From Marixanthotalea marina (lineage in GTDB: Bacteria > Bacteroidota > Bacteroidia > Flavobacteriales > Flavobacteriaceae), in NCBI GenBank assembly GCA_018883545.1, contig JAHLEH010000005.1, positions 124,001 to 188,000 on the forward strand: DNA of 64,000 nt, given 5' to 3'. Numbering within the stretch: position 1 is the first letter of the stretch; every line of letters starts with the position of its first letter. Below, piece by piece: positions 25,935 through 34,765 of this stretch. A program made the position numbers and the translations under genes. The notes under the pieces were generated by a model. It ran no database searches. It was not told the origin of the DNA and saw only the letters and a list, made by a program, of their open reading frames with translations.

Positions 25935-26258
25935 ATGTTTGGAGATATGATGAACATGATGGGCAAACTTAAAGAAACCCAAAAGAAAATTGAAGAGACA
26001 AAAAACCGCTTGGACTCTGTGATAATCGACGAAAAAAGCAGCGATGGATTAATAAGTGTAAGTGTAACCGCTAACAGGAAAATTAAGGCCATAGATATAA
26101 CTGAATCTCTATTGGAAGACAAAGATCAACTTGAAGATTATTTAATCATTACCCTAAACAAAGCATTAGAAAGGGCCGGACAAGTAAATGAAACAGAATT
26201 GGCTGCTGTTGCTAAGGAAGGCATGCCAAACATTCCTGGTATGGATTTGTTTAAATAA
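25935..26258 (+). CDS. YbaB/EbfC-family nucleoid-associated protein
   Basis: 107 residues. It binds DNA without strong sequence preference as a tweezer-like dimer. The N-terminal coiled helix [29 protein letters not shown] is characteristic, followed by the short sheet [18 protein letters not shown] and a C-terminal helix pair. In many bacteria it sits beside dnaX and recR, but not here. Single gene with its own -7 box; divergent from ptrB. Confidence 0.88.
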   Translation: MFGDMMNMMGKLKETQKKIEETKNRLDSVIIDEKSSDGLISVSVTANRKIKAIDITESLLEDKDQLEDYLIITLNKALERAGQVNETELAAVAKEGMPNIPGMDLFK

Positions 26259-26281
26259 CCTGAAATTTCAACCCAAATTTC

Positions 26282-26322
26282 GTTAACAAAGTTTTAACTG
26301 TACAGTTAACAAAGTTTTAACT
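26282..26322. repeat. Tandem 18-base direct repeat upstream of the TonB receptor
   Basis: GTTAACAAAGTTTTAACT occurs perfectly at 26282-26299 and 26305-26322, separated by GTACA (period 23 bases). Each unit is itself an imperfect dyad (GTTAA / TTAAC), and the junction forms the palindrome ACTGTACAGT. It ends 55 bases before the receptor start codon, a plausible operator or activator site. Confidence 0.6.
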
Positions 26323-26377
26323 TCACGGCACTAAACCTTGCCGCATATTTGCTATCTAATTGACTAAAACCATCACA

Positions 26378-28903
26378 ATGAACAAATACCTATTTTTAGC
26401 ATTTTCAATCTTCATAAGCTTATTTTCCCAAGAATCAAATGCCCAAGCAGAAGCTACAGTAACAGGGAAAGTAATTGACAACGATACTGGACAACCTTTA
26501 GAATACGCAACGGTTTCAATTTTCAGCAAGCAAGAAAACCGAACAATTACAGGTGGGATAACAGACTTAGACGGTAATTTTAGTGTTCCTGTTCAACCTG
26601 GCACCTATGATATAAAGGTTGAGTTTATTTCTTTTAAAACTGTTACGATTCCTAATAAAGCTATCACTGGTTCCGAAAATTTAGGTACTGTGAGGTTAGC
26701 GTTGGATATGGAATCACTTGGTGAAGTACAAATTATTGCCGAACGTACTACAGTAGAACTAAAACTTGATAAAAGAATATACAATGTAGGTCAAGATCTT
26801 ACAGTTAGAGGTGGTACTGTTAGTGATGTTTTAGACAACGTACCTTCTGTGTCTGTAGATGTTGAAGGAAACGTTGCTCTTCGTGGCAACCAAAACGTTA
26901 GAATTTTAATAAACGGAAAACCTTCTGGTTTGGTTGGGTTAAATTCCACGGACGCATTACGTCAACTACCAGCCGATGCCATAGAGCGTGTTGAAGTTAT
27001 TACCTCGCCTTCTTCCAGATATGATGCCGAAGGTACTGGTGGTATATTAAACATTATTTTAAGACGCAGTAAACTACAAGGGTTTAATGGAGCCGTTACA
27101 GTAAATGCGGGCACACCAACAACTTATGGTATATCTGGAAACATTAATTACAGAACAGGAAATTTCAATTTCTTTAATACAACAAGTTACAACTACAGAG
27201 AAAACCCAGGAAACGGATTGTCTGAAAGGGAAACCTTTAATGGAAACCAGCCCAGTACCTATTTTAATGAATATAGAACTTCAGAAAGAATAAACGACGG
27301 ATTTACTACAAATACCGGTGTAGAATGGTATATTAATGATTCAGCCTCTTTAACAACTTCTTTTGTTCTAAGAAACAATGATAATTCTAGTGAGGCAACC
27401 AATGAAACGTTTCAATATGATGAGAATAATAATCTAATAAGACAATTTACAAGATTTAATCCTGAAAGTGAAGATGACAAAACCTTCCAATACTCTGTGA
27501 ATTTTGACAAACAATTTGGTGATAATTCTCAGCATCGTTTGACTTTCGACTTTCAATATGAAAATACTGAAGAGGATGAGTTTGCCGTTATTTTAAATGA
27601 TGGAAACCCGTCTCAAAGAGTTCAAACATTAGAAGACCAAAATAGAATTTTACTTCAAACAGATTATGTACTTCCAATTGGTGAGGAAAGTCAATTTGAA
27701 GCAGGTTATCGTGGAAACTTTAATGTGCAGGATACAGATTATTCGTTAGAAAATTATTTAAACGGCGATTTTGTATTAAACACCAATTTAAGCAACAACC
27801 TTATATATACAGAGCATGTTAACGCTATTTACACCCAATTTGGTAGTAAAATAAAAGATAAATTTTCTTATTTATTAGGACTTCGTTTAGAAGAAACTAG
27901 GCTAACAATCGACCAGGCAACTACGGGAGATTATGAAAAGAAAAACTATTTAGGGCTTTTCCCTACCGTTAACTTATCTTATGCGTTTACAGAAGATCAA
28001 AGCATTACTTTTGGATACAACAGAAGGATTAGTAGACCGCGTTCTCGGTTTATAAACCCTTTTCCTTCGCAGACAAGTCCAACTACCCAATTTATTGGTA
28101 ACCCAGATATTAACCCTAGTTTTTCTAACGGTGTAGATTTAGGATACCTTCATAACTTTGGCAAGTTATCTTTAAATTCATCTCTATATTTTCAAAGAGC
28201 TACCGATATTTTTAACTTTATCCAACAAGGAACAGGTTACTACTATTTCCCTACTATAGACACTACTGTTAGTGAAAACGATCCTAATTATCCAACTCTT
28301 TCATCTCAGTATGATGATGAAGTTGAAGTTTTACAAAATACACCTATCAATTTAGCTTCACAAAATAGAATAGGTTTTGAATTCACATTAACCTACAGAC
28401 CAACCAACAAATGGAACCTAAACGGTAACTTAAACTTATTCCAAGCGCAAACAAGAGGCGATTATAATGGAACCAATTTTGATGCCGATAACTTAAGTTG
28501 GTTTGCGAGAATTAATAACAAAATTACTTTGCCTGGAAATATCGATTGGCAAACTCGCTTTTTTTACAGAGGCCCAAGCGAAGATGCTCAGAACAAAAGA
28601 CAAGGTATGTTCTCTGTAGATTTAGCTTTTAGTAAAGATTTGTTTAACGATAATGCATCAATTGCTTTTAATGTTAGCGATTTGTTTAACAGTAGAAAAA
28701 GTATGTCTGAAACCACGACTCCAACATTTTATACGTATAGCGAAAACCAATGGAGACAACGTAGTTTCAACATATCGTTTACCTACAGGTTTAACCAACA
28801 AAAAATGCAACAAAATAGAAACCGAAGAAGAGGTGGTATGGAAGGACAAGGCGGCCCAGATGGTGGCGGTGAATTTGATGATATGGGAGGAGGATTTGAA
28901 TAA
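26378..28903 (+). CDS. TonB-dependent outer-membrane receptor with CarboxypepD_reg-like domain
   Basis: 841 residues from ATG 26378; a TTG six residues upstream is less likely. A signal peptide (about 1-25, ending SNAQ) is followed by a carboxypeptidase-regulatory-like beta-sandwich (ATVTGKVIDNDTGQPLEYATVSIFS), then a plug domain with RGNQNVRILINGKPSG and DAIERVEVITSPSSRYDAEGTGGILNI, then the 22-strand barrel to about residue 803 (last strand SFNISFTYRF). An extra tail of about 38 residues, Arg-, Gly- and Asp-rich (ending EFDDMGGGFE), extends past the barrel. No SusD partner or substrate-specific gene is adjacent, so the cargo is unknown. A tandem repeat precedes it. Confidence 0.85.
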   Translation: MNKYLFLAFSIFISLFSQESNAQAEATVTGKVIDNDTGQPLEYATVSIFSKQENRTITGGITDLDGNFSVPVQPGTYDIKVEFISFKTVTIPNKAITGSENLGTVRLALDMESLGEVQIIAERTTVELKLDKRIYNVGQDLTVRGGTVSDVLDNVPSVSVDVEGNVALRGNQNVRILINGKPSGLVGLNSTDALRQLPADAIERVEVITSPSSRYDAEGTGGILNIILRRSKLQGFNGAVTVNAGTPTTYGISGNINYRTGNFNFFNTTSYNYRENPGNGLSERETFNGNQPSTYFNEYRTSERINDGFTTNTGVEWYINDSASLTTSFVLRNNDNSSEATNETFQYDENNNLIRQFTRFNPESEDDKTFQYSVNFDKQFGDNSQHRLTFDFQYENTEEDEFAVILNDGNPSQRVQTLEDQNRILLQTDYVLPIGEESQFEAGYRGNFNVQDTDYSLENYLNGDFVLNTNLSNNLIYTEHVNAIYTQFGSKIKDKFSYLLGLRLEETRLTIDQATTGDYEKKNYLGLFPTVNLSYAFTEDQSITFGYNRRISRPRSRFINPFPSQTSPTTQFIGNPDINPSFSNGVDLGYLHNFGKLSLNSSLYFQRATDIFNFIQQGTGYYYFPTIDTTVSENDPNYPTLSSQYDDEVEVLQNTPINLASQNRIGFEFTLTYRPTNKWNLNGNLNLFQAQTRGDYNGTNFDADNLSWFARINNKITLPGNIDWQTRFFYRGPSEDAQNKRQGMFSVDLAFSKDLFNDNASIAFNVSDLFNSRKSMSETTTPTFYTYSENQWRQRSFNISFTYRFNQQKMQQNRNRRRGGMEGQGGPDGGGEFDDMGGGFE

Positions 28904-28935
28904 CCAAAATAACAATTACATATATTAACAAAAAA

Positions 28936-28957
28936 GCGGGATGTTTTCACATCCCGC
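28936..28957. terminator. Terminator of the TonB receptor gene
   Basis: GCGGGATGT / ACATCCCGC (nine perfect pairs) with TTTC loop, A5 before and T8 after. The flanks allow use from both sides. Confidence 0.88.
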
Positions 28958-28984
28958 TTTTTTTATTTTAATAAATTATGAAAT

Positions 28985-29158
28985 TTAAGATTCTCTCTTA
29001 GCTTTTTTTGCCTCTCTAATTTCTTTAATTCTTTCAATTAAAGATCCTCCTATCCAATAAGGAATAACAAAAGTCAATAAAAATATCATTAACCAGAAAC
29101 CTATTGTTAGGATGGTTAAAAATGCTAAAAAACCTAAATATTGATCAAATTCAAACAT
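28985..29158 (-). CDS. Small membrane protein, 57 aa
   Basis: A short frame from ATG 29158 to TAA 28985. The product starts MFEFDQYLGFLAFLTILTIG; two adjacent hydrophobic stretches (about 8-22 and 23-37) form a hairpin through the membrane, and a basic helix ends it (SLIERIKEIREAKKAKRES). Composition and codon use look like a real gene, and the intact frame fills the space between two terminated genes. It follows the peroxiredoxin gene on the same strand by 96 bases. I know no function. Confidence 0.6.
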   Translation of the reverse strand: MFEFDQYLGFLAFLTILTIGFWLMIFLLTFVIPYWIGGSLIERIKEIREAKKAKRES

Positions 29159-29254
29159 AATTTATGTGTATCTGTTAAAAAATCTTAGGCAAAGATACTA
29201 TATAGCTATTTGTTATACAATATTAAATTTAAGATTTATTAACGGCGTTATAAA

Positions 29255-29896
29255 CTAATTTAAGTTGGGTTGAGGGGTCATTCTTAAATAAGGTTTAATC
29301 TCTTTATATCCTTTGGGAAAAATAGCAGGTATATCTGCTGTAGCTACAGCAGGAACCACCACACAACCCTCTCCATTTTGCCAATTGGCTGGTGTAGCTA
29401 CCTTGTGATATGCCGTTAATTGCAGCGAATCTATAACACGCAATAGTTCATCAAAATTCCTTCCTGTTGAAGCAGGATACGTAATAATTAATTTCACCTT
29501 TTTATCTGGATCTATTATAAAAACAGACCTTACGGTTAGTTGACTATCAGCATTTGGATGTATCATATCATAAAGCTCAGAAACTTTCCTGTCCTCATCA
29601 GCAATAATAGGAAAGTTAACCGTAGTGCTTTGCGTTTCATTAATATCTTTAATCCATCCTTTATGGGACTCTACGCCATCAACGCTTAATGCCACAACTT
29701 TTACATTTCGTTTATCGAACTCTGCTTTGTATTTGGCTACCGTGCCTAGTTCGGTTGTACACACAGGTGTATAATCTGCAGGATGGGAAAATAATATTCC
29801 CCAACTGTCTCCTAGCCATTCATGAAAGTTAATCGTTCCTTCAGATGATTGGGCTGTAAAATTTGGAGCTTCATCTCCTAATCTAATTGTTGCCAT
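29255..29896 (-). CDS. 1-Cys peroxiredoxin (Prx6-like)
   Basis: 213 residues. The peroxidatic Cys46 lies in DYTPVCTTELG, and the long C-terminal arm (WQNGEGCVVVPAVATADIPAIFPKGYKEIKPYLRMTPQP) is the Prx6-type dimerisation extension. Another cysteine (in GEGCVV) is present, but it is not in a classical resolving position. It removes hydroperoxides in the cytoplasm. Single gene with no regulator beside it. The window also has a PrxQ-type enzyme at 4850. Confidence 0.9.
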   Translation of the reverse strand: MATIRLGDEAPNFTAQSSEGTINFHEWLGDSWGILFSHPADYTPVCTTELGTVAKYKAEFDKRNVKVVALSVDGVESHKGWIKDINETQSTTVNFPIIADEDRKVSELYDMIHPNADSQLTVRSVFIIDPDKKVKLIITYPASTGRNFDELLRVIDSLQLTAYHKVATPANWQNGEGCVVVPAVATADIPAIFPKGYKEIKPYLRMTPQPNLN

Positions 29897-30046
29897 AATT
29901 TTATTTTTTTGTTAAAAATTGAATTGTATTTAAGAAAAATGCTTCAAAATGGAAGCATAGCTAATATACCAATTCTTAAGGGAATTATAGCTAAAATTTA
30001 CGTTATATCTCTGTTAAAACAGCTCATTAAAAAACAAAAAATCATA

Positions 30047-30075
30047 TTGATTAAAGTACAAAAACCATAACTTTG
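30047..30075 (+). promoter_or_regulatory. Housekeeping promoter of fumC
   Basis: TTG (30047-30049) followed, after 18 bases, by TAacTTTG (30068-30075). This is the full Bacteroidota -33/-7 pattern and the clearest one in the window. The start codon is 26 bases downstream. Confidence 0.7.
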
Positions 30076-30101
30076 TGTTCTATTAATTAAATGAGTTTAC
30101 A

Positions 30102-31499
30102 ATGGATTTTAGAATAGAAAAAGACACTATGGGCGAGGTTAAAGTACCTGCCGATAAACTTTGGGGAGCACAAACAGAACGTTCAAGAAACAATTTCAAA
30201 ATAGGAGCACCTGCTTCTATGCCCCTAGAAATTATTTATGGGTTTGCTTACTTAAAAAAAGCTGCGGCCTACACAAACTGTGAGCTTGGTGTTTTACCAG
30301 TAGAGAAACGCGATTTAATTGCCGCTGTTTGTGATGAGATTTTGGAAGGCAAGCACGACGACCAATTTCCTTTGGTTATTTGGCAAACAGGATCTGGTAC
30401 CCAAAGCAACATGAATGTAAATGAGGTAATTGCTAACAGAGCCCAACAATTAGCTGGAAAAGTAATTGGTGAAGGCGACAAGGTAATCCAACCCAATGAT
30501 GATGTTAACAAGTCTCAATCTTCTAATGACACCTTCCCTACGGGTATGCACATTGCAGCCTATAAAAAAATAGTTGAAATCACGCTGCCAGGTGTTAAAA
30601 AGCTACGCGATACACTAAAATCTAAATCCGAAGCATTTAAAAATGTTGTAAAAATTGGCCGCACACATTTAATGGATGCCACGCCTTTAACTTTAGGTCA
30701 GGAATTGTCTGGTTATGTAGCACAACTAGATCATGGCATGAAAGCATTGCAAAACACATTACCACACTTAAGTGAGTTAGCATTGGGGGGTACTGCAGTA
30801 GGGACTGGCTTAAATACGCCTAAGGGATATAGTAAACATGTTGCAGAATACATTGCAAAATTTACCGAACTCCCTTTTGTGACTGCTCCAAACAAATTTG
30901 AAGCTTTAGCGGCACACGATGCGTTGGTTGAAACACATGGTGCCTTGAAGCAGTTGGCCGTTTCGTTAAACAAAATTGCCAACGATATTAGAATGATGGC
31001 ATCTGGACCAAGAAGCGGTATTGGAGAGATAATTATTCCTGCTAATGAACCTGGAAGTTCTATCATGCCAGGAAAAGTTAACCCAACGCAATGTGAGGCC
31101 CTAACAATGGTATGCGCACAAGTAATTGGCAACGATGTAGCTGTGAGTGTTGGTGGCACTCAAGGTCATTACGAATTAAATGTATTTAAACCTGTTATGG
31201 CAGCCAACGTATTGCAGTCAGCCCAATTGATTGGTGATGCTTGTGTTAGCTTTAATGATAATTGTGCTATCGGCATAGAACCAAATCATGCGGTAATAAA
31301 ACAATTGCTTAATAACTCATTGATGTTGGTTACGGCACTAAACACTAAAATAGGATATTATAAAGCTGCTGAAATAGCAAACACAGCACACAAAAATGGT
31401 ACAACTTTAAAGGAAGAAGCCATTAATTTAGGATACGTTACAGCTGAAGATTATGATGAATGGGTAAAACCTGAGGATATGGTGGGCAGTTTAAAATAA
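30102..31499 (+). CDS. fumC: Class II fumarate hydratase
   Basis: 465 residues. It hydrates fumarate to L-malate in the citric acid cycle without iron-sulfur cluster. The superfamily signature [11 protein letters not shown] starts at residue 318. [18 protein letters not shown] and the [16 protein letters not shown] block are also present and mark fumarase rather than aspartase or argininosuccinate lyase. A complete -33/-7 promoter precedes it and a 34-base palindromic terminator follows. Confidence 0.97.
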   Translation: MDFRIEKDTMGEVKVPADKLWGAQTERSRNNFKIGAPASMPLEIIYGFAYLKKAAAYTNCELGVLPVEKRDLIAAVCDEILEGKHDDQFPLVIWQTGSGTQSNMNVNEVIANRAQQLAGKVIGEGDKVIQPNDDVNKSQSSNDTFPTGMHIAAYKKIVEITLPGVKKLRDTLKSKSEAFKNVVKIGRTHLMDATPLTLGQELSGYVAQLDHGMKALQNTLPHLSELALGGTAVGTGLNTPKGYSKHVAEYIAKFTELPFVTAPNKFEALAAHDALVETHGALKQLAVSLNKIANDIRMMASGPRSGIGEIIIPANEPGSSIMPGKVNPTQCEALTMVCAQVIGNDVAVSVGGTQGHYELNVFKPVMAANVLQSAQLIGDACVSFNDNCAIGIEPNHAVIKQLLNNSLMLVTALNTKIGYYKAAEIANTAHKNGTTLKEEAINLGYVTAEDYDEWVKPEDMVGSLK

Positions 31500-31526
31500 A
31501 TTGTAATCAATAATATTATAAAAATA

Positions 31527-31560
31527 AAAAACAGGTATCGAATATTCGATACCTGTTTTT
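31527..31560. terminator. Perfect 34-base palindromic terminator after fumC
   Basis: AAAAACAGGTATCGAAT and its exact inverse complement meet without spacer. Strong hairpin with terminal U5. Symmetric, and convergent with the regulator gene at 31655. Confidence 0.85.
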
Positions 31561-31654
31561 GGTTGGTTAGCTATCAATCCTTTATTTAAAGTTCATAAGG
31601 AAATCGGAGTAAAAATATAATTATGCTTGTTAATATCTATTAACAAATGTTAAT

Positions 31655-32224
31655 TTATCCCAATTTTTTCCTAATTCTGCTTAATTGAACAGGTGTAATC
31701 CCCAAATAAGAGGCTATATGATATTGCGGTATTATTTCATCAACATTTGGAACTTGTTGTCTCAATTCCAAATAACGATCTTTCGAATCTAAAGAAATTA
31801 ATTCTACCAAACGTTTTTCGTATTTGATATAAACCTCTTCTAAAACCTTAGCATACAACTTGTTAATAAGTGGGTCTTTATCACATAAAGCCATTACTTT
31901 GGGATAATCAACTTCATAAAGTTCACAATCCGTTAATGCTTCAAAAGTAAAAATAGATGCAGTTTTGTTTAATAGTGCCGTTAAGGAAGCAACAACACTT
32001 AATGGCAAATAAAAACTTTTATTGAATTCTTTACCAGATTCTGTAGATAAGTAGCAACGTATAATACCAGAAACCAATAAGTAGGCTTTAGAAGGTATCT
32101 CATTGATTTTTACAATCTGTGTGCCAGCTTCAACCTTTTTTAGTTCTGATATTTTTTGTAATTCGTTATATGTTTCTTCAGAAACATCGGTTATAGAATT
32201 CAAGTAAGTAAAGGCTGATTCCAA
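31655..32224 (-). CDS. Crp/Fnr-family transcriptional regulator
   Basis: 189 residues. Residues about 15-115 form a cyclic-nucleotide-binding-like beta-barrel (KKVEAGTQIVKINEIPSKAYLLVSGIIRCYL). The C-terminal part ends in IPQYHIASYLGITPVQLSRIRKKLG, a helix-turn-helix with the flavobacterial 'LGITPVQLSRIR' form. The GExxLL and RS.TA nucleotide-binding residues of Crp are not evident, so it may not bind cAMP. No target gene is obvious; it is convergent with fumC. Confidence 0.85.
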   Translation of the reverse strand: MESAFTYLNSITDVSEETYNELQKISELKKVEAGTQIVKINEIPSKAYLLVSGIIRCYLSTESGKEFNKSFYLPLSVVASLTALLNKTASIFTFEALTDCELYEVDYPKVMALCDKDPLINKLYAKVLEEVYIKYEKRLVELISLDSKDRYLELRQQVPNVDEIIPQYHIASYLGITPVQLSRIRKKLG

Positions 32225-32333
32225 ATGAGAGTGTTCTTTTTATTTTTTACGTTTATATATTAAATATACAACATTAAAAATTTCAAACACTAAATAATTC
32301 TTTATAATAAATGATAAATTAGATATTTAACAA

Positions 32334-32361
32334 AAAGGCCTGAAAATACTTTCAGGCCTTT
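32334..32361 (-). terminator. Terminator of the 32384 gene
   Basis: AAAGGCCTGAAA / TTTCAGGCCTTT, 12 pairs and a 4-base loop. On the minus strand a T5 run follows. It isolates the coiled-coil gene from the regulator gene downstream. Confidence 0.85.
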
Positions 32362-32383
32362 GTTTATCTTACTACAGATTAAT

Positions 32384-33268
32384 TTATTTTAGTGTAAACT
32401 CGGTGGTTGATACCAAATCTTTTTGATTGAATACATTTACAACATAACGTCCTTCTGCAAATTTACTGTCACCATCAGGAAGCACAAATTCGCAAACATT
32501 TAGGTTGTCATTTTCATAGTTAAATTTACTAATTACACTATAATTCAATGTTTTCTCTTCAAATGTTACTTGTTCATTTAATCCTAAAGTATTACTGTTT
32601 GGGTCTATTACCTGAATATAAAGTTCTTGGTCTCCAGATTGTACCAGTTTATTTTTTGCCACAGTAAAACATACTCTTATTTTGTCAGAACGTCTTGCTC
32701 TTTCTGTTGGGATTAGTTTTCCTGATGTTCTTTCAATAACACCATATCCTTGTAAGCCAACAGCTCCTAAAGCTGATGCGTTTTCAACAACTTCTGCCAA
32801 GGCCGTGTTTTGCATCAATAAAGAATCTGAAAACATAGTACGCTCTTCTAAACGAACCTGAGTACTATCTAAAGATGTCGCCAAGTATGAATTTCTTACT
32901 TTTAGAGAATCGTTTTGCGCCATTAGAACATCCATTTCTTTTTGCAATGAAAGATATTGGCTTTTATATCTCCATAAACTTTTCACATTGGTTTCTGATA
33001 TTTTAAGAGAATCTATTAAACCTTGAATTCTAGCTCTTGCCTCTATTAAATCGTTGTTGGCGATCTTGTTTTCGCTAATAGCCTCATCGTATTGTTTTGC
33101 CATAGCGTTTAAATCATTCATCACCAGTTGCTTTTCTTCTGTTAAATCCTTTTGAGTTTGCTTACTGGTTCTGTAAAGGTTCATGGTGTAAAATCCGGTG
33201 GCCAAAAATAGAACAATGGCAATTCCTAAACCTATCTTTAGTCCCATACTGTTTTTGTTGCTTTCCAT
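32384..33268 (-). CDS. Membrane-anchored coiled-coil protein of unknown function
   Basis: 294 residues. A short polar start, one transmembrane helix (about 9-28, GLKIGLGIAIVLFLATGFYT), then a long predicted coiled coil to about residue 160 with heptads such as YLSLQKEMDVLMAQNDSLKV, then a beta-rich domain (about 175-294, RVCFTVAKNKLVQSGDQELYIQVIDPNSNTLG). Topology indicates an inner-membrane anchor with most of the protein in the periplasm. I recognise it as a recurrent flavobacterial hypothetical but know no role. It has its own terminator. Confidence 0.75.
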   Translation of the reverse strand: MESNKNSMGLKIGLGIAIVLFLATGFYTMNLYRTSKQTQKDLTEEKQLVMNDLNAMAKQYDEAISENKIANNDLIEARARIQGLIDSLKISETNVKSLWRYKSQYLSLQKEMDVLMAQNDSLKVRNSYLATSLDSTQVRLEERTMFSDSLLMQNTALAEVVENASALGAVGLQGYGVIERTSGKLIPTERARRSDKIRVCFTVAKNKLVQSGDQELYIQVIDPNSNTLGLNEQVTFEEKTLNYSVISKFNYENDNLNVCEFVLPDGDSKFAEGRYVVNVFNQKDLVSTTEFTLK

Positions 33269-33452
33269 AACTTGTCTGTTTTAATAGTTATACGTTTTTC
33301 CTTGTTTTAGTAATTCTGTTTTTATTGGAAATAATAATTTTTGTTTCCATTTGCTTTAATATACGTCTAAGTTAAATAAATAGATGTTTTTCTTAAATTT
33401 ATTTTATTTGATATTTAAAATTTTGTTTTGAAGATTTCAAAAATGAAACAAA

Positions 33453-33481
33453 AAAAGAGGATCTGCTAAAGATCCTCTTTT
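33453..33481 (-). terminator. Terminator of the gyrA-TPR operon
   Basis: AAAAGAGGATC / GATCCTCTTTT, 11 perfect pairs with a 7-base loop. On the minus strand it is followed by further T residues and lies about 20 bases after the TPR stop codon. Confidence 0.85.
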
Positions 33482-33501
33482 CAATATATAATGTATGTGT
33501 C

Positions 33502-34740
33502 TTAATTTAATGAATCTACCTTAGCTTTCATTTCTTTATACTTATCAGTTTCTCCTAAAACACTGTAAATATTCATTAAAGTAGTAGCCGCATTAACATT
33601 TTCACCATCTATTTTTAATGCTTGGTCCAAATGAGGTATTGCTTCTTTATATAACACTTTTCTTTGTTCTAAAAGCTCATCATAACGCTTATTATCAGCG
33701 GCAGAATTACCCAATCCATTCATTTCGTCAACAAGAGCCTTTTCACCATCTAAAATGGTTACTGCTAAGTTTATATAAGCATTTATATAATTAGGATCTA
33801 GCTCTATTGTTTTTTTATAATATTTCTTTGCGCCTTCAACATCTCCAGACTCACCTGATATAACTCCCAAATTATACTGTAACTCAGCATTATTCGGATC
33901 TAAATCAGTGGCTTTCTGCAGTAGTGATTTGAACTTTTCAGTATCACCCATTTTATAATAAATATTAGCTTCTGATAATATTAAGTTAATATCATCCGGA
34001 CTTTCTTCTTTAGCATCCTGAATAGCTGCTATGGCTTTTTCATTATTACCTTGAGAAACATATATAAGCGCTACGTTTTTTACAATTTCAGGTTTTCTTG
34101 ATTCGGTCATACGCTCTCCTGGGTTTGAATGGGTCCCTGATCTAACATACAAATCTCTAGTAGTTTTATCTAAAACATCTTCTTCGCCAGTTTCTTTATT
34201 TGTAGCGTAGTATTCTTTTTCAATACCTGTGTATCCTAAACCTTTAAGTTCTTCGTACAAAGTTAAAGCTCTATCATACTCAGGTACATTAACTGCAGTA
34301 GAAGCCGCATAATATAAAAATATAGTGTCTTTATTTAACCTATAGGTTTTCTCAAAAAATTTAGACGACGACGAATAGTCTTGTTTATTATAAAATTCAT
34401 TGCCTCTAGTTAATAAATTATTGGCCATTTCCTGTTTTAATTCAGCGACCTCAGTTTCATAACCACCTTCAACTTTTCCTATATTTTCTATTGCCAAATC
34501 GATGTCGTTTATAGAACCAGCGCCGCCGGCAAATAATGTTTTTGCTTTTAAATAATAGAACTGTGCTGTTTCTTTTTCATCCATTTGAGACATTAAAGGC
34601 TCTACTTGTTGCAGAGCAGCTTTAGCCTCGGCATAATTAGATCCTTTTATAGCTTTTTCTACCGCTTTCAATTCTTTCTTTTGTGCAAATGAAAATGCAC
34701 TAACTGAAATTGCCAGAGCTATGATAACTTGTTTTTTCAT
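33502..34740 (-). CDS. Exported TPR-repeat protein downstream of gyrA
   Basis: 412 residues. A signal peptide (about 1-19, ending SFAQ) implies a periplasmic protein. Several tetratricopeptide repeats are visible, e.g. AIAAIQDAKEESPDDINLILSEANIYYKMG, ATDLDPNNAELQYNLGVISGESGDVEGAKKYYKKTIELDPNYINAYINLA. TPRs are protein-protein scaffolds, so the partner is unknown. It follows gyrA by only 25 bases and shares its terminator; I recall a TPR gene after gyrA in other Flavobacteriaceae, which suggests a stable linkage. The link to DNA topology is not obvious for an exported protein. Confidence 0.85.
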   Translation of the reverse strand: MKKQVIIALAISVSAFSFAQKKELKAVEKAIKGSNYAEAKAALQQVEPLMSQMDEKETAQFYYLKAKTLFAGGAGSINDIDLAIENIGKVEGGYETEVAELKQEMANNLLTRGNEFYNKQDYSSSSKFFEKTYRLNKDTIFLYYAASTAVNVPEYDRALTLYEELKGLGYTGIEKEYYATNKETGEEDVLDKTTRDLYVRSGTHSNPGERMTESRKPEIVKNVALIYVSQGNNEKAIAAIQDAKEESPDDINLILSEANIYYKMGDTEKFKSLLQKATDLDPNNAELQYNLGVISGESGDVEGAKKYYKKTIELDPNYINAYINLAVTILDGEKALVDEMNGLGNSAADNKRYDELLEQRKVLYKEAIPHLDQALKIDGENVNAATTLMNIYSVLGETDKYKEMKAKVDSLN

Positions 34741-34765
34741 TTTTTTTAATGTTTAATTTTAATTT

